From Labrenzia sp. 011 (lineage in GTDB: Bacteria > Pseudomonadota > Alphaproteobacteria > Rhizobiales > Stappiaceae), in NCBI RefSeq assembly GCF_003075075.1, contig NZ_QCYM01000020.1:16420-80419 (forward strand): a stretch of 64,000 nt of DNA. Reading direction: 5' to 3'. Of the stretch, positions 10,569 through 18,724 are shown piece by piece; position 1 is the stretch's first letter; every line of letters begins with the position of its first letter. Both the position numbers and the translations under genes were made by a program. The notes beneath the pieces were generated by a model that did not search any database, was not told where the DNA came from, and saw only the letters and a program-made list of their open reading frames with translations.

Positions 10569-12170
10569 TTATTCGGCGGCAACCAGAGCCGGCTGCTCCC
10601 AGTGGCCTTTTTCGATGTCCGCGATCTGCTTGTCGATCTGTGCGGTGACGAACCGTGAGAACGGACCAAGATGCACATAGAGCGCCAGCATCATCATCAC
10701 CGGCTTGATTGCCCGGAAGTTGGTGAAGGCGGTCTTGATCAGCGTTTTCCAGAACGGTGCGCGATACGTCGTTTCCTTGAAGGTCATCGCATAGATCAGG
10801 CGGCCGAACATGCGGATGTCATGAAAGAACCCGGCGCCCAGGATCGACCCGTTGGCCCCGCTCATGTTGAGCATGCCCGCAACCTTCTGGACTCTGCCGA
10901 AATAGGCTTCCGGTCCGTAGACCCGTTCTATGACCGACTTGAAATCGGCCAGAATTTCTTCGCGCGGCCGCACCGTCTTGAAATTGAGGCCCGCGGTGCA
11001 CTGGTCGCCATGCTCCGTATCGGGGTCGTCGGTGGCGAAATCCGCGTAGAGGCGTCCTTCCTTGGCGAGCCGCCGCGTGAGCTGCGTGTTCGGCAGGGCG
11101 TAGAGAAGGCCTGTCATGGCGACTGGAATGGCGGCTTCCTCGATCAGGGCCGAGATTTCTTCGGCGACCCGGTCGTTTTCCTCGTCGAAACCGACGATGA
11201 AACCGGCGAGCACGAAAATGCCCGCGTCGTAGATCTTGTGCACGCTCTTGGCGATGTCGCGGCGGGTGTTCTGCTTCTTGCGCGTCGCGATCAGCACTTC
11301 CGGGTCCGGGCTTTCGATGCCGATGAACACCGAGAAGAACCCGGCCTTCTGAAGCATCGTCAGGAGCGCTTCGTCATCGGCCAGATTGAGCGAGGCTTCC
11401 GTTGACATTTCGAAAGGATGATTGCGCGCCTTCTGCCATTCCACCAGATCCGGCAGGAAGCCTTTGACCGCGCGTTTGTTGCCGATCAGATTGTCATCGA
11501 CGAAATCCACGTGGCCGCGATAGCCGAGCTCATGGAGCCGGTCGAGCTCCGCCAGCATCTGCTCGTTGGTCTTGGTGCGCGGCACCCGGCCGTAAAGTTC
11601 GATGATGTCGCAGAATTCGCAGGTGAACGGACAGCCGCGCGAATACTGGACGCCGATCTGGACATAGTCCTCGAATTTCAGAAGGTCGAAGCGCGGGATC
11701 GGGCTGGAGGTCACGTCCGCCTTGAATTTCTCGGCGGTGAAACGGCCGTTGCGGGCGCCCTCGTTCCAGGCGTCCACGAATGTTTCGAGAATGCCTTCGG
11801 CCTCTCCCAGAACGAGAAAATCGGCGGCTTCATAAACTTCCGGAGACGACGTGGCATCCGGTCCGCCGACGACGACGGGCACATTCTTGGCCTGGGCTCT
11901 CTGGATGATGGCCAGGCAGTCGGCCTGCTGAGGAAGCATGCCGCCGGTCATGACCATGTCGGCCCAGGCGAGATCGTCGTTGCCAAGCGCGCCGGTGTTG
12001 CGGTCGATCAGCCGGACGTTCCAGTCTTCCGGCAACATCGCGGCAACGGTGATCAGTCCGAGGGGAGGAGCAGGATATTTCGCACCGACCAGTTCGCAGG
12101 TCGCCCCGTAGTTCCAGAAGGAACCGGCGTTAAAACGCGGGTAGACCAATAAAACGTTGCAGTTCGACAT
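10569..12170 (-). CDS. B12-binding-domain radical SAM protein (DUF4070 type)
   Basis: 533 aa. The N-terminal ~130 residues look like a cobalamin-binding Rossmann domain (NVLLVYPRF, PPLGLITVAAMLP, VVVGGPDATSSPE, FLVLGEAEG). The radical SAM cluster motif CX3CX2C is C180/C184/C187 (SRGCPFTCEFCDI). HVDFVDDNLIGNKR and the C-terminal region fit the DUF4070 group, which contains the hopanoid C-2 methylase HpnP among others. Identity with HpnP is not clear enough to name it, and no hopanoid genes are nearby. The start at 12170 (MSNCNVLL) is chosen over 12194. It leads an operon-like run with the MFS and esterase genes. Substrate is unknown. Confidence 0.88.
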   Translation of the reverse strand: MSNCNVLLVYPRFNAGSFWNYGATCELVGAKYPAPPLGLITVAAMLPEDWNVRLIDRNTGALGNDDLAWADMVMTGGMLPQQADCLAIIQRAQAKNVPVVVGGPDATSSPEVYEAADFLVLGEAEGILETFVDAWNEGARNGRFTAEKFKADVTSSPIPRFDLLKFEDYVQIGVQYSRGCPFTCEFCDIIELYGRVPRTKTNEQMLAELDRLHELGYRGHVDFVDDNLIGNKRAVKGFLPDLVEWQKARNHPFEMSTEASLNLADDEALLTMLQKAGFFSVFIGIESPDPEVLIATRKKQNTRRDIAKSVHKIYDAGIFVLAGFIVGFDEENDRVAEEISALIEEAAIPVAMTGLLYALPNTQLTRRLAKEGRLYADFATDDPDTEHGDQCTAGLNFKTVRPREEILADFKSVIERVYGPEAYFGRVQKVAGMLNMSGANGSILGAGFFHDIRMFGRLIYAMTFKETTYRAPFWKTLIKTAFTNFRAIKPVMMMLALYVHLGPFSRFVTAQIDKQIADIEKGHWEQPALVAAE

Positions 12171-12288
12171 GCAGTTTCCCTCCGGACGGACCATCCGTCC
12201 ACTCTTGTCGATACCCTAGCAATATTCCGCTTGGGCACAACCGTCTATTGCCGCTCCGGCACATAAATCGGGATCTCGCCCCGGCAAA

Positions 12289-13605
12289 TTACACGCCCAA
12301 GGTGGTGTCAGGCTTGCGTAGGTGAAAAATGAGGCCGTGGACCTCTTTTCCCAGTTCCTGTCGAAGGATCACCTGTTTTTCATGCAGATAGGAAAATCCG
12401 GCAGTCTCGGCGCTGCGCTCCAGATAGGCGGGCAGATGCGCGTAACGGCCCGTCGGGTCGACCCGGTAGTCCGGTCCGGCCGGATCGGACAGATGCTCCA
12501 CGCTGGCAATCAGCAGTCCACCGGGTTTGAGGGCGGCATAAAGTGCGTTCATGAAGGGCTGGAGATCGCCCAGATAGCACAGCGTGTCGACGCAAACGGC
12601 CAGGTTGAAGCGGGTCGGCAGATCGGAGTTGAGGAAGGCGACCAGTTCGCCCTCCACCAGAAAGTCGTAGACTTCCAGCGCCGCGGCCTTGCGCAGCATG
12701 CCGGGCGAAAGGTCGATGCCCGTCAGCTTGCCGCAGTGGTCACGGATGAGCGGACCGCACAGGCCCGTCCCGCATCCCAGGTCGATGACATCCGCAAAGC
12801 GGCCGCCCGCTTGCCCGTCCAGGGCGATCACCTCTTCGGCGACAAGCTCGGGCGCGCGGTAGCCGAGATTTTTCAGCACCTCGTCGAAACTGTCCGAAAA
12901 ACTGTCGAAATGGGTTTTGACATAGTCTTCCGGTGCCTGGTCCAGATTGTCGCCGCGCACGGCGGCGAGCTGATAGCGCGCGACGGTATTGTCCGGGTCC
13001 GCGGCAACGACGCCTTCAAGATGCTCGACAGCACGCTCGCGCCGTCCGAGGGCGCACAGGACCCGTGCATGCCAGATCGGGTCTGTCCAGACCTCGGAGC
13101 CGAATTCCAGGCATCGCTCCAGGGCATCGGCGGCCTCGTCCCTGTGTCCCGAGAGCATCAGGGACAGGCCGTAATTGTGCCAGGCATTGGGGTTGTCAGG
13201 GTCCAGGCGGACGATCTCCGCAAGGATCGGCTGGAGGTCGTCGTTGTTGGTCGCGCCCTCCATCATGACATTGATGTTGCTCCAGGCCTGCTCGTGGCGC
13301 GGTTCGATTTCAACCGCCCTGACGTAGGCTTCCAGTGCCTCGGCCTGCTGCTCGCTCAGCTTCAGGATGTTGCCGAGATTGTTGTAGGCCGCCGCATTCT
13401 GCGGGTTTTTCTCCAGGGACTTGCGGATCAGCACGACGGCGTTGTCCGCCTTGCCGGCATCGAAATGCAGGAGGCCGAGAAAATGCAGGCCGTCGACGTG
13501 GTCCGGATCGGCGGTCAGCACGTCCTTGTAGGCGGCGAGTGCTGCCTCAAGATTGCCGTTCCGATGGGCGGCAACGCCTTCCTGTAATCTTGCGTCTATC
13601 TGCAT
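12289..13605 (-). CDS. TPR-repeat protein with C-terminal methyltransferase domain
   Basis: 438 aa. At least four tetratricopeptide-like units occupy ~1-210 (for example GNLEAALAAYKDVLTADPDH and NAAAYNNLGNILK). A class I SAM-dependent methyltransferase domain follows, with motif I DVIDLGCGTGLCG (~272-284), motif II TGIDLSPGML and AVCVDTLCYLGD. The ATG has GGGAGA 6 nt upstream. The family is widespread in alphaproteobacteria but its substrate is unknown. It lies 118 bp upstream of the radical SAM gene on the same strand, so co-expression is possible though not forced by spacing. Confidence 0.88.
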   Translation of the reverse strand: MQIDARLQEGVAAHRNGNLEAALAAYKDVLTADPDHVDGLHFLGLLHFDAGKADNAVVLIRKSLEKNPQNAAAYNNLGNILKLSEQQAEALEAYVRAVEIEPRHEQAWSNINVMMEGATNNDDLQPILAEIVRLDPDNPNAWHNYGLSLMLSGHRDEAADALERCLEFGSEVWTDPIWHARVLCALGRRERAVEHLEGVVAADPDNTVARYQLAAVRGDNLDQAPEDYVKTHFDSFSDSFDEVLKNLGYRAPELVAEEVIALDGQAGGRFADVIDLGCGTGLCGPLIRDHCGKLTGIDLSPGMLRKAAALEVYDFLVEGELVAFLNSDLPTRFNLAVCVDTLCYLGDLQPFMNALYAALKPGGLLIASVEHLSDPAGPDYRVDPTGRYAHLPAYLERSAETAGFSYLHEKQVILRQELGKEVHGLIFHLRKPDTTLGV

Positions 13606-13854
13606 GTAATCTCCCGAAAAGCATCAATGAAAATCACGTCGCTGAATCTGCTTTTCTCCATGCTCCATCTCAGTGGGTGAATTCATAGATGAAGACGAAA
13701 TGGCATGTGAAGTGGCTCAATCGACCGTCGAAATTTAACTGTAATGCGCAATGTCGTCGTTAAAATGTTTCCATAATCACAAAATCGGCTTTTCAGTGCC
13801 GGGGCGCCCCGGGGCACGGCTTCAGTGCGCTGTCTTGATGGCTCATTGCCAACA

Positions 13855-13877
13855 AAAAAGGGCGGTCGAACCGCCCT
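13855..13877 (-). terminator. Rho-independent terminator of the cold-shock gene
   Basis: A 7-bp GC stem (13860-13866 with 13870-13876, 3-nt loop) is followed on the minus strand by TTTTTT. It lies about 30 bases past the csp stop codon. A second palindrome, CTGTAAGC-GA-GCTTACAG at 13893-13910, spans the stop codon itself. Confidence 0.88.
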
Positions 13878-13904
13878 CGTTTCCAGATTGAGCTGTAAGC
13901 GAGC

Positions 13905-14108
13905 TTACAGGACTTTCAGATCCTCGGCCACCATCTGACCGCGGCGCCACTCGAGATCGAAGACCACAACCTGGCCTTCCGTCAGAGTGTCGATGCCGGA
14001 TCGGCGAAGGGCCGAAATGTCGACGAGAATGTTGTCCTCGCCATCTTCTGGTTCGATCGTGCCGATTCCCCGGCCCTGATCAAACCATTTTACGTTTCCA
14101 TGTTGCAT
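13905..14108 (-). CDS. Degenerate cold-shock-domain protein
   Basis: 67 aa, CspA-size, with the diagnostic start GNVKWFDQGRG. The nucleic-acid-binding motifs are eroded. RNP1, normally K-G-[FY]-G-F-I, is R-G-I-G-T-I, and RNP2, normally V-F-V-H-F, is I-L-V-D-I. Most stacking aromatics are therefore lost although the fold residues (VKWF, EGQVVVFDLE, AEDL) remain. The ATG at 14108 has GGAAAG upstream; a TTG at 14123 is also possible. It has its own terminator, so it is a real transcription unit. It may bind RNA weakly or act through protein contacts. Confidence 0.85.
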   Translation of the reverse strand: MQHGNVKWFDQGRGIGTIEPEDGEDNILVDISALRRSGIDTLTEGQVVVFDLEWRRGQMVAEDLKVL

Positions 14109-14298
14109 GGATGTGCTTTCCAAATTTCCGCATCAAGGCATTCTGGCGGCGTATGTAGCCGCGCTTAGCAACGTCTTGATGACATTGTTGTTGATAGTGC
14201 TAAAGTACTTCTGAAATCCCATACGGAAAAATACGCATGTCCGGGCAGTCGTAATAGACTGTCTCAATCCGAACCGCTGTTTTTGAAAAGTTGGGATT

Positions 14299-14345
14299 TC
14301 GCCGCCCGGAATTCAAACCCGGGACCTCTATAGCTTCAGCTAATA
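14299..14345 (-). other. tRNA-like T-arm remnant
   Basis: On the minus strand a stretch reads GGTCCCGGGTTTGAATTCC followed by GGGCGGCGA. This gives a T-arm-like hairpin with a 7-nt TTTGAAT loop and one G-U pair in the stem. The preceding TAGCTGAAGCTATAGAGG faintly resembles a D-arm. No matching 5' acceptor strand (TCGCCGC) or proper anticodon arm occurs in the next 80 bases, so this is not a functional tRNA. It is at best a relic or chance similarity. Confidence 0.35.
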
Positions 14346-14376
14346 TAGTGACGATAAAGTTAATGTCAATACAGGC

Positions 14377-14835
14377 TTACCTTTCCAGTTTTCCAAGTAT
14401 GACATACTTGAGGATATCGACCACTTGCCCAGGTGTTTCTGCGGTTGCAAGCGCTGCTGCGTCAACTTCCTTGAGTGGGTGGGTCAGGGAGGGATCGTGC
14501 ACCACGATCAGCGATTTGCCGAGCGCGGCCGCATAGCCGGCGTCGAAGGCCGCGTTCCATTGCTTGTATTTGTCGCCGAAGCGCACCACGACGATATCGG
14601 CTTTTTCGATCAGCGTGCGTGTGCGGATCGCATTCACCTTGGCGCCCTTGTGATCGTACCAGAACTTGTTGCTCTCATCGCCCAGGATCACCGCGCCGCA
14701 ATCGTCGCTGGCATCGTGATCCGTGACGGGCGCGGAAAAGGCCACCGGCAGGCCAAGGGCTTTCGACTGGTCCGTGATCGTTTCCCGCCAGTCCGTATGG
14801 ATTTCACCGGATAAATATACGCGCCAGTTGTCCAT
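14377..14835 (-). CDS. YtoQ family protein
   Basis: 152 aa matching the YtoQ family, a relative of nucleoside 2-deoxyribosyltransferases with unproven function. Recognisable features are the N-terminal WRVYLSGEIHTDWR, SAPVTDHDASDDCG in the centre, FGDKYKQWNAAFDAGYAAALGK and IVVHDPSLTHPLKEVDAAA near the end. The start at MDNWRVYL (14835) is preferred over upstream in-frame codons to 14922. It is monocistronic between the tRNA-like remnant and the divergent peroxiredoxin gene. Confidence 0.88.
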   Translation of the reverse strand: MDNWRVYLSGEIHTDWRETITDQSKALGLPVAFSAPVTDHDASDDCGAVILGDESNKFWYDHKGAKVNAIRTRTLIEKADIVVVRFGDKYKQWNAAFDAGYAAALGKSLIVVHDPSLTHPLKEVDAAALATAETPGQVVDILKYVILGKLER

Positions 14836-15047
14836 GGTGTTCTCTCCCGCTTGTTGTCCTGTCACCGACATTCTGTGTCGTCTTGCTGGTCCCAAGCTGG
14901 TGGCTGAGCGGGGTGTCGTCAAGCCATGCGTCGGATTGACCCTGCGGGCGCGGGGCTCCGGGGACTGGACAATCCTATGAAATCCCTGAAGGATGACGCG
15001 CCCAATTCCGGGTATCTACCCATGCGAAAAATATCAGGAGATCATTG

Positions 15048-15683
15048 ATGTCTGCACTTTTGCTCGGAGACGAGGCTCCGGATTTTGAAGTCGATACGAC
15101 TGCAGGTCCGATCCGTTTCCACGATGTGATCGAAGGGTCCTGGGCGGTTCTGTTCTCCCACCCGAAGGACTTCACGCCCGTGTGCACCACCGAGCTCGGC
15201 ATGACGGCCAAGCTGAAGGACAAGTTCGATGCGCGCGGCGTCAAGGTATTCGGTGTTTCCGTCGACCCGATCGAGGATCACAAGGCCTGGGTCGGAGACA
15301 TCGAGGAAACGCAGGGCGTGGCCCTGAACTTTCCGCTGATTGCCGATCCGGACCGCAAGGTCGCGACCGCCTACGGCATGATCCATCCGAACGCGAATGA
15401 TACCCTGACCGTGCGGTCCCTCTTCGTGATCGGCCCGGACAAGAAGATCAAGCTGAAGATCGAATATCCGGCCTCCACCGGCCGCAATTTCGATGAAGTC
15501 ATCCGCGTGATCGATTCCCTTCAACTGACGGCTAACCACAAGGTGGCCACGCCCGCCAACTGGAATTCCGGCGAAGACGTGATCATCGTTCCGGCTGTCA
15601 GCGATGCGGAAGCGAAGGAAAAGTTCCCCGAAGGGTGGAAGACGCTCAAGCCCTACCTGCGCATGGTGTCGCAGCCGAAATAG
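15048..15683 (+). CDS. 1-Cys peroxiredoxin (Prx6 family)
   Basis: 211 aa. It reduces H2O2 and organic hydroperoxides in the cytosol. The peroxidatic cysteine is C46 in FTPVCTTEL, preceded by SHPKDFTP. The long C-terminal region (NWNSGEDVIIVPAVSD, PYLRMVSQP) marks the Prx6/AhpC-1Cys group, and no resolving cysteine is seen. The ATG at 15048 follows AGGAG by about 11 nt; a TTG one codon earlier is unlikely to be used. It is divergent from ytoQ and convergent with the next gene. Confidence 0.95.
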   Translation: MSALLLGDEAPDFEVDTTAGPIRFHDVIEGSWAVLFSHPKDFTPVCTTELGMTAKLKDKFDARGVKVFGVSVDPIEDHKAWVGDIEETQGVALNFPLIADPDRKVATAYGMIHPNANDTLTVRSLFVIGPDKKIKLKIEYPASTGRNFDEVIRVIDSLQLTANHKVATPANWNSGEDVIIVPAVSDAEAKEKFPEGWKTLKPYLRMVSQPK

Positions 15684-15791
15684 GGTGTTGCCCGCGCCCG
15701 TGAAGCAGCGGGCCTTCCGGCCCCTCTCCCGGCGGGAGAGGGAGCCCGGCCGCTTTCGAAGCGGCCGCCGCGCCGGATCCGGCCACTTGCG

Positions 15792-16649
15792 TCAGACGGT
15801 TTCCAGCAGGCTCTTGAGGGCAGTGCGGTAGTCGGGAAAACGGAAGGAATAGCCGAGCTCGTCCTTGACCCTGCGGTTCGAGACCCGCTTGTTCTCGCCA
15901 TAGAAGGAACGGGCCATCGGCGACAGGTCGGCGGTTTCGAACGGGATCTCCTCGGGCGGCGTCACGCCCAGCAGGTCTGCTGCGAAGGTAACGACATCCT
16001 GGGGGGGCGCCGGTTCGTCGTCGGTCACGTTGAAGATACGTGTCGACGGTCTTTCCAGGGCGGTGCTCAGGACACCGGCGATATCGCCGACATGAATGCG
16101 GTTGAACACCTGACCCGGCTTGACGAGCCTGCGGGCCGTACCGGCCCTGAATTTCTCGAAAATGTTGCGTCCGGGCCCGTAGATCCCGGAAAGGCGGAAG
16201 ATCTGCACCGGCAGGTCATTGGCCGAGGCAAACTCAAGCCAGGCCTGTTCGGCGGCAACACGCTGCACCGAGCGTCTGGAAACCGGTTTGCACGGGGTTT
16301 CCTCGTCCACCCACGCCCCGTCGTGATTGCCGTAGACGCCGACCGTGGACAGATAACCGGTCCACTGCGCTCCGGCCGCCGCGATATCCTCGCCATGATG
16401 GGTCAGGACCGGATCGCCCGTGTCGTCCGGTGCGATCGAGACAAGCACATGCGTGGCGCTTCGCAGCGCCTCCGCGATGCCGTCCCCCTTGCTCCGGCCG
16501 TCGAAGACAAAGGGGTCCACCCCCAGGTCCCTGAGGCCTTCGGCCTTTTCCGGCGAGCGCGTGGTGCCGCCGATCCACTCGAACTGGTCGCGGATGGCCT
16601 CAACGAACGCTTTCGAGGAATAGCCCGTACCGAAGACGAACAGACGCAT
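15792..16649 (-). CDS. NAD-dependent epimerase/dehydratase-like protein (YeeZ/SDR_a5 type)
   Basis: 285 aa atypical SDR. The N-terminal nucleotide-binding loop is FVFGTGYSSKAF (4-15), shorter than the usual GxxGxxG. STVGVYGNHDGAWVDEETP and FRLSGIYGPGRN are characteristic of the YeeZ-like group, and FNVTDDEPAPPQDVV follows. The canonical YxxxK is not obvious, as usual for this group. It begins one base before the RNA methyltransferase stop region, so it is the third gene of a tight run with the two RNA methyltransferases. Substrate is unknown. Confidence 0.85.
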   Translation of the reverse strand: MRLFVFGTGYSSKAFVEAIRDQFEWIGGTTRSPEKAEGLRDLGVDPFVFDGRSKGDGIAEALRSATHVLVSIAPDDTGDPVLTHHGEDIAAAGAQWTGYLSTVGVYGNHDGAWVDEETPCKPVSRRSVQRVAAEQAWLEFASANDLPVQIFRLSGIYGPGRNIFEKFRAGTARRLVKPGQVFNRIHVGDIAGVLSTALERPSTRIFNVTDDEPAPPQDVVTFAADLLGVTPPEEIPFETADLSPMARSFYGENKRVSNRRVKDELGYSFRFPDYRTALKSLLETV

Positions 16650-17477
16650 TCAAAGCTCCAGTTGATTGCGGCGGATTTCATAGAGTGCGATGCCGGTGGC
16701 GACGGCGAGATTGAGGCTGTCGGCCTGACCGGCCTGCGGAATGCGGATCAGCGTGGCACAGGCCGCCGCCATGTCGTCCTCGAGCCCCTGCTGTTCATTG
16801 CCCATCACCAGCAGGACCGGCTCCGCGTATTGCGGTGTACGGTAATCGACCGAGCCCTTCAGATGCGTGGCGGCAACCGTGCCGGGCCATTTGCCGGCCA
16901 GCGCCTTGAACGCATCCTTGCTCACTTTTGCGAGCGGCACGTGAAAGAGCGACCCCATGGTGGCGCGCACCGCCTCGACCGCAAACGGGTCGGTACAGTC
17001 GCCGACCAGCATCACGCCCGCGCCGCCAACCGCGTCCACGGTGCGGATGATGGTGCCCAGGTTGCCCGGATCGCGCACCCGGTCGAGGGCGACCCACGGG
17101 CCGGTTCCCGCGGGCTCGATGTCCTTGGCGGTAAGGATCTTCTGTTCGTAGACCCCGACGACCATCTGCGGATTGTCCTTGCGGGTCATGGCGGACATGA
17201 CGGCCGTGGAGACTTCCAGGATCAGGGCGCCTCTCGCCTTGGCGGTCGCGGCGGCCTTCTGCGCAATTGGATTGTCGCGCGCTTCCGTGCCGATGGCCAG
17301 ATAGCGCACGCCCCATCCGGCAGCAAGCGCGTCGGTCGCCAGCTTCAGACCTTCGGCGACGAACAGGCCGGACTGGCTGCGATGCTTGCGCTGGGCGACA
17401 AGCCCCTTGATTTCCTTGACGATGGGATTGGAGTGGCTTGTGATCTGTTTGACCGCGCCCTGACGCTGTTCGCTCAT
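16650..17477 (-). CDS. TrmH/SpoU-family RNA 2'-O-methyltransferase
   Basis: 275 aa SPOUT enzyme. An N-terminal L30e-like RNA-binding part is seen (NPIVKEIKGLVAQRKHRSQSGLFVAEG, key residues H32, F38). The SPOUT motifs follow: DRVRDPGNLGTIIRT (motif 1), VMGNEQQGLED (motif 2) and IPQAGQADSLNLAVATGIAL (motif 3). It methylates ribose in rRNA or tRNA; the exact site is unknown. Its start overlaps the stop of the upstream methyltransferase by 4 bp (ATGA at 17474-17477), indicating translational coupling. Confidence 0.92.
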   Translation of the reverse strand: MSEQRQGAVKQITSHSNPIVKEIKGLVAQRKHRSQSGLFVAEGLKLATDALAAGWGVRYLAIGTEARDNPIAQKAAATAKARGALILEVSTAVMSAMTRKDNPQMVVGVYEQKILTAKDIEPAGTGPWVALDRVRDPGNLGTIIRTVDAVGGAGVMLVGDCTDPFAVEAVRATMGSLFHVPLAKVSKDAFKALAGKWPGTVAATHLKGSVDYRTPQYAEPVLLVMGNEQQGLEDDMAAACATLIRIPQAGQADSLNLAVATGIALYEIRRNQLEL

Positions 17478-18427
17478 CGGCTGCTCCAGCGCGAAAACAG
17501 CGAGGTGGACAGGGCGCGCTTGCCGTCCTCCTCGCGGATGACCAGCTCACCGGATTCCAGAAGTCCCCCCTGGCGGGCCAGCGTCTCGGCCATCAGCTCG
17601 TGAATGGACAGGAAGCTGGAGCGGATCGCATAGGCGGTCAGGATCATGAACAGGGCGTCCCTGGCCAGCAGTTGCTCCAGATCGGCGAGCATGCCCGGCA
17701 GACTGGTATAGAGATCCCAGACCTCGCCCTTGGGGCCGCGCCCGTATTTGGGCGGATCCAGTATGATGCCGTCGTAAGTGTTGCCGCGCCGCACTTCCCG
17801 TGCGACGAACTTTCCCGCGTCCTCGCAGATCCAGCGGATCGGCAGATCCTCGAGGCCGGACAGCTCCTGGTTTTCCCTTGCATAGCCGATTGCCTTGCGG
17901 GAGGCATCCACATGGGTGACCTGGGCGCCTTCGCTGGCCGGCAGCAGGGAAGCCAGCCCGGTATAGCCGAAGAGGTTCAGGATTTTCAGCGGCTTTTCCG
18001 GCGCGCGCTGGCGCTCCGCCCGGATCTTGCCGTTCACCCAGTCCCAATGCGCGGCCTGTTCGGGAAAGACGCCGACATGGCGGAAGGACATGAAGCGGCC
18101 GTTGTAGCGTACCGGCCCATAGGACATGGGCCAGGTTTCCGGAACGCTGCCTGAAAACTTCCACCGGCCCGGACCTTCTTCTTCCGTGTCGCCGGTAAAC
18201 ACCGCGTCGGCCCGGTTCCAGAAACTCTCCTTCAGCCGGCGGGTGCCCATGGCCTGGGGCTCGGGACGCACGATCGTGAAACGCCCGTAGCGTTCCAGTT
18301 TCTCGCCCGCTCCCATGTCGAGTAGCCGGTAGTCCTTCCAGCCTTCCGTTTCCAGAACGACGGGCCAGGACTGGGCAGGGGGAGTGCCGGGCTTGGCGAA
18401 GGATGAGGCGCTGGTGCTGTCCGCCAC
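17474..18427 (-). CDS. Class I SAM-dependent rRNA methyltransferase (RlmI-like)
   Basis: 317 aa from the GTG at 18427, which has GAGAG upstream; a longer reading from the GTG at 18499 is possible. The Rossmann motif I is LNLFGYTGLASL and the catalytic motif is ILDPPKYGRGPKGEVW, as in RlmI/RlmK-type m5C/m7G rRNA methyltransferases. VLETEGWKDYRLLD and RPEPQAMG are typical of the alphaproteobacterial members. It is the first gene of a three-gene run with the TrmH-type enzyme and the YeeZ-like protein. Confidence 0.9.
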   Translation of the reverse strand: MADSTSASSFAKPGTPPAQSWPVVLETEGWKDYRLLDMGAGEKLERYGRFTIVRPEPQAMGTRRLKESFWNRADAVFTGDTEEEGPGRWKFSGSVPETWPMSYGPVRYNGRFMSFRHVGVFPEQAAHWDWVNGKIRAERQRAPEKPLKILNLFGYTGLASLLPASEGAQVTHVDASRKAIGYARENQELSGLEDLPIRWICEDAGKFVAREVRRGNTYDGIILDPPKYGRGPKGEVWDLYTSLPGMLADLEQLLARDALFMILTAYAIRSSFLSIHELMAETLARQGGLLESGELVIREEDGKRALSTSLFSRWSSR

Positions 18428-18660
18428 GATGGTCTCTCGTATCTCAGAAAATTGATGCTGCCCCGCCTCGGAGCCTGCTGCGTTCACTTGTGCAGGCACG
18501 AAACTCCGGAACGTTTGAATCGGTCAACGGTCGGATGCCCAGTCAATTTCCGCCTGGACATGCGTTGATCTAGTCGCCAGCGGCGGCAAGGTCAATATTT
18601 GGAACGCGGGGCGAGGCGCCCTGGGGGCGGGACCCGTTTGGTTCGATCGGGCAGGACAAC

Positions 18661-18694
18661 GAAAAGGGACGGGAGCGCCTGGCGCTCCCGTCCC
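18661..18694 (-). terminator. Terminator of the chemoreceptor gene
   Basis: Perfect 14-bp inverted repeat (18666-18679 with 18681-18694) about a single central base. It is followed on the minus strand by TTTTC and lies about 30 bases past the receptor stop codon. Confidence 0.85.
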
Positions 18695-18724
18695 CTGTTC
18701 CGATGGTGCCGGGCCGGACCGGGA

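Noticed and set aside
10569..12170. Naming the radical SAM protein hpnP (hopanoid C-2 methylase)
   Set aside because: The N-terminal region differs from the HpnP sequences I recall, and there is no hopanoid gene in the window; only superfamily-level similarity is supported.
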